Shown here in pieces: positions 61,051 to 64,000 of a stretch of 64,000 bases of DNA. Origin of the DNA: a bacterium (GTDB taxonomy: Bacteria > Verrucomicrobiota > Kiritimatiellia > CAIKKV01 > CAITUY01); contig JBAWZF010000003.1 of the NCBI GenBank assembly GCA_037143175.1, forward strand, positions 92,695 to 156,694, read 5' to 3'. How positions within the stretch are numbered: position 1 is the stretch's first letter; the number at the start of each line of letters is the position of its first letter. The position numbers and the translations under genes are program-made. A model generated the notes under the pieces. The model searched no databases. It was not told the origin of the DNA and was given only the letters and a program-made list of their open reading frames with translations.

Positions 61051-62529
61051 TTAGTCACCTGTCATTGGTCGGTTGTCCGTTCGATTTGGTTCTAGCCGCG
61101 ATTTCTGAAACGCATTGCTCATCAGTGTGTATGCACCAGCCATCAGATTCTTTACCTCCCCAATATGGCGCAATGCGGCTATTCTCTTCAGGATCACCCG
61201 CGGACGGAAGTAGTACCGATTGTAAGCACTACGATGAAAATCCAGGAGTTGTCCGGCGGTAATACCTTCAGGGACATATATCGGGAAGTCCGGGAAATTG
61301 AACTCTGGCGTTATCCGATGGAGAAAGTACTCCGGATCGAATGTGCCACTCTCACAAGCCCGGCGATACTCTCGTGTACCAGGCAAAGGAACGAAAAGAG
61401 TGAACGATGCAACCTCTACATCCAGCTCCATTGCAAACTGCAAGGTCTCCTCCATTTCCGCCAAGGTCTCACCGGGAAACCCCATCATGAAGTAACCGCG
61501 AATGGGAATGCCAACCTTCTTAGTCATGGCCACGACTTCGCGAATTTTCTCCTTGGCCACTCGCTTATTGATATAGTCGAGAATACGTTGACTCCCACTT
61601 TCAATACCATAGCAAATGTATGTGCATCCAGAAGCCTTAAGAGCCGAGAGCACCTGCCAGTCAACACCGTCAATCCGCGCCTCCACTGACCAAGTGCATC
61701 CAAACCCGCGTGTTCGTAGTCCGTCACAGACCGCAAGGGCCACATCAGGGTTACTAATAAAATTATCATCCAATACCGCCACGTCACGCGCACCATAACG
61801 GTCGCGAAGTAGAAAAAATTCCTCTAGTATCCTTTCAGCAGAAAAATACCGGACATGTGTGCCGAAGGTTAGTTTGCTACAGAAACTGCAGATACCCGGG
61901 CAACCCCGCGAAGTAAGAAGGGAATGCGATGGCTGAGCAGTCGCCCGTGCGATACTACTTCGGTAAAGGTGCATGGGCAAGAGCGTACGATCCGGCAGCG
62001 GTATTTGATCAAGCGGCTCGATCTTCTGTCTCGCCCCCGTAAACACGTAAGCATCATCCTCCAGATAGCCAATTCCATGAATCGCGCGGAGCGCCTTTCG
62101 GTTCCTGCTCCCGCCCAACCACTCGACCAATTCGAGCATGGTCTGTTCACCTTCCCCTACAACCGCGAAGTCAGCGCCCGAACGAACCATTGCTTCCGGC
62201 AAAGCGGTGACGTGCGGCCCGCCGACCACTACCGGCGGCGTCCCGGAAACAGCCTTAATTGCCTGAACAAGTTCCAGCGCCCGGAGTGCGAAAGCACTGA
62301 CAACTGTGATCCCGATAATCCCATAAGATTTCGATTCGTTAACGATTTCTGAAATAGGCTGTGGTTCGGCAGTCCCATCAAGGATACTACAGGCATAACC
62401 GCGATCCTTCAGGTACGCAGCGATATAAGCGAGACCGAGCGGGGGAATGAGGCTTGCAGACCTTTTTGATCCACGGCTATATAGTTCTGCATTGCTTAAA
62501 GGCGGTTGTATTAGAAGGACTTTATTCAT
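61051..62529 (-). CDS. B12-binding radical SAM protein
   Basis: The 492-residue protein has an N-terminal cobalamin-binding Rossmann domain (LIPPLGLAYIAAYLKDRGYA; GIIGITVVSAFALRALELV; PPVVVGGPHVTALPEAMV) and a radical SAM core with C-x3-C-x2-C (TSRGCPGICSFCSKL), then YICYGIESGSQRILDYINKR and GYFMMGFPGET. Such enzymes methylate unreactive carbons or rearrange lipids and cofactors. Its operon partners (a GT2 and a methyltransferase) suggest modification of a lipid-linked sugar or hopanoid-like lipid. The substrate is unknown. Confidence 0.87.
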   Translation of the reverse strand: MNKVLLIQPPLSNAELYSRGSKRSASLIPPLGLAYIAAYLKDRGYACSILDGTAEPQPISEIVNESKSYGIIGITVVSAFALRALELVQAIKAVSGTPPVVVGGPHVTALPEAMVRSGADFAVVGEGEQTMLELVEWLGGSRNRKALRAIHGIGYLEDDAYVFTGARQKIEPLDQIPLPDRTLLPMHLYRSSIARATAQPSHSLLTSRGCPGICSFCSKLTFGTHVRYFSAERILEEFFLLRDRYGARDVAVLDDNFISNPDVALAVCDGLRTRGFGCTWSVEARIDGVDWQVLSALKASGCTYICYGIESGSQRILDYINKRVAKEKIREVVAMTKKVGIPIRGYFMMGFPGETLAEMEETLQFAMELDVEVASFTLFVPLPGTREYRRACESGTFDPEYFLHRITPEFNFPDFPIYVPEGITAGQLLDFHRSAYNRYYFRPRVILKRIAALRHIGEVKNLMAGAYTLMSNAFQKSRLEPNRTDNRPMTGD

Positions 62530-62561
62530 GGATTCACCCTATTCTTAGGCCGGATTGGCAA

Positions 62562-63542
62562 TTATGTCGGTCGATCCGCAACAGATACAGACTGCGTGAT
62601 ACGATCAATAATGTAGGCTGGACGGCCTTTAACTTCATCATAAATGCGTGCGACGTACTCGCCGATCACTCCGATCCCAAAGAGGTTTATCCCGCCAAAG
62701 AAAAGAATGGTGATCATCTGAGAACTCCATGCAACGACGGGCGTCCTGAATATAATTTTCGAAGAAAGGACGAACACGATAAGCGCGACGCAACAGAGCA
62801 GAGCGAGCGCCCCAATGGCACGGAGAATGAGTATCGGGAAATAGGAGAAAGAAAAGAATGCATTCATAGCAAGTTTCCATAGGCCATGAAGACCAACGCG
62901 CGAGTGCCGGTCGTGACGAGCCCGGCGCGGAACCGGCACACCGGTCTGACGGAAACCCGCATATGCGCGCAACCCTGGCAGAAATCGATTGCGCTCGGGC
63001 ATGGATTGAAGCACTTCTACCAACCGCCGGTCCATTAGCGAGAAAGTGCCGGCGTTCCGAGGGATCGAAGTGTCGCTGATCCAATTCGCCAACCTATAGA
63101 ATACGGAAGTTGCAAAGCGAACCGACATGGACTCCCTGCGGGAAGTCCGAACGGCGTAAACCGCATCGTAGCCCTCAAGCCATTTCTCCAGAAATATACG
63201 GAAGGCGCCAGGGTCGTCCTGGAGGTCTGAATCCATAAGAATCACTGCGTCACCGCAGGCATGGTCAAGGCCGGCGGAAATCGCAGGGCCGTGCCCGAAA
63301 TTGCGGCAGAGATGTATTACCTTCATGCCACAGGCAGAATTGTTGGCAATGTCATCGATCAACGTCTCAGTACCGTCCGTGCTCCCGTCGTCAATCAGTA
63401 CAAATTCGCAGATGACCACAGGGCAGAGAGCCTCTAGCGACTGCTGTGCCTCTTTTACGAACGTTGAGAGAATAGATACCTCGTTGTAAACGGGTGCTAC
63501 TATAGATATCAAGGGGGGCTTCTCAAAGTGTCGTCTCGTCAT
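62562..63542 (-). CDS. GtrB/ArnC-like polyprenyl-phosphate glycosyltransferase
   Basis: The 326-residue protein has a GT-A domain (ISIVAPVYNEVSILSTFV, VLIDDGSTDGTETLID, FGHGPAISAGLDHACGDAVI, LMDSDLQDDP) and two C-terminal helices (ILILRAIGALALLCCVALIVFVL; MITILFFGGINLFGIGVIGE). It loads a sugar on undecaprenyl phosphate for use by GT39/GT83 or YfhO-like enzymes. GGAG before ATG 63542 fixes the start. It is the first gene of a three-gene operon with the radical SAM and methyltransferase genes. Confidence 0.9.
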   Translation of the reverse strand: MTRRHFEKPPLISIVAPVYNEVSILSTFVKEAQQSLEALCPVVICEFVLIDDGSTDGTETLIDDIANNSACGMKVIHLCRNFGHGPAISAGLDHACGDAVILMDSDLQDDPGAFRIFLEKWLEGYDAVYAVRTSRRESMSVRFATSVFYRLANWISDTSIPRNAGTFSLMDRRLVEVLQSMPERNRFLPGLRAYAGFRQTGVPVPRRARHDRHSRVGLHGLWKLAMNAFFSFSYFPILILRAIGALALLCCVALIVFVLSSKIIFRTPVVAWSSQMITILFFGGINLFGIGVIGEYVARIYDEVKGRPAYIIDRITQSVSVADRPT

Positions 63543-64000
63543 ATTGGTACTCCATTTGTCATGGCTGCTCACGCCGGACCCATCAGTTCATAACCGTCTA
63601 TAACCTCGATGGTTCTAAAGTTTTCATCGATATACCGAACCAGCGGAAGATGGTCATGCACCCTTCGCATCCTTGATGGCAGCCAACGCCATCCCCTTTA
63701 CCCATGGCGGCGAACTTCCCTTCTCTTGTATGCCAACGGTCGTCATCACATTTTTATATCATCGCTTATTGACAATAGACAATAGCAATGTAAGCGTCCA
63801 TAGGTTCCAACCCAAAGAAATCCTGGGGACAGGAAGATAGTTAAAATAGATTGCAATATAACATGTACTAATTCCGTTATGGGTAGAAGAGGGGTCTGAC
63901 AGGCAGGCTCAGGAAAGGATACCCAAATGCGGACAGCAAGTGAGAATAATCCTATAGAGAGCAGTTCAACTGCTCCGCAGTCGAACTGTTCTTTAATAAC
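63543..64000. other. Right-end intergenic stretch with a small relic
   Basis: On the minus strand 63670-63569 reads MRRVHDHLPLVRYIDENFRT then IEVIDGYELMGPA and a stop, which looks like the end of a lost gene that I cannot name. A palindrome, GAGCAGTT-C-AACTGCTC, is at 63959-63975. TTGACA near 63773 is an isolated -35-like hexamer. No complete gene is visible. Confidence 0.45.

Overview
The window is bacterial chromosomal DNA with compact operons, Shine-Dalgarno starts and an ordinary core gene set: rnhA, a dihydrouridine synthase, short topoisomerase IV-type parE/parC, gdhA, psd/pssA, clpB and GTP-type pckG. The short ParE/ParC pair, the small psd-pssA block, an archaeal-type NrpR regulator and the large mosaic polysaccharide island would fit the PVC superphylum (Kiritimatiellota/Verrucomicrobiota/Lentisphaerota) or a neighbouring candidate phylum. 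That placement is inference; there is no rRNA gene to fix it.

Layout. (1) 1-6.4 kb is accessory and decaying: an IS21-type transposase relic, three small XRE regulators, three paralogous cysteine-rich stand-alone receivers (one truncated), a PIN/ribbon-helix-helix toxin-antitoxin pair, relics of DUF433 and DUF4143-type genes, and two copies of a structured non-coding RNA element. (2) 6.5-26 kb is the core block: rnhA-dus-parE-parC, nrpR facing gdhA, psd-pssA-UDG-nucleotidyltransferase-TPR, clpB and pckG. (3) 26-63.5 kb is a surface polysaccharide island. It holds a CDP-3,6-dideoxyhexose pathway (rfbF, rfbG, rfbH, an E3-type reductase), a TPP enzyme that could add a two-carbon branch, RfbC-like and SDR tailoring enzymes, many glycosyltransferases, a glycosyltransferase-flippase fusion, membrane sugar transferases, radical SAM proteins and methyltransferases. 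Toxin-antitoxin modules and insertion sequences interrupt it.

The most striking feature is a set of degenerate 7-bp tandem repeats. Around the four-helix-bundle gene at 36.15-36.51 kb, every array on the left is purine-rich on the + strand (GTRARAC) and every array on the right is pyrimidine-rich (the reverse complement), so this gene is the axis of a repeat field about 3 kb wide. Two arrays lie in frame inside rfbG, one forms its whole leader, and others supply stop codons. The second four-helix-bundle gene (55.6-56.0 kb) is also bounded by inverted heptamers of a different sequence, and a third inverted pair without such a gene sits between rnhA and dus. I infer a four-helix-bundle/heptamer element that I do not recognise as described.

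The second candidate is the pair of RNA elements at 1.78-1.90 and 2.44-2.57 kb. They share a -10 box, a closing stem with covariation, a hairpin with a C-rich loop and an invariant CCUCC-containing box.
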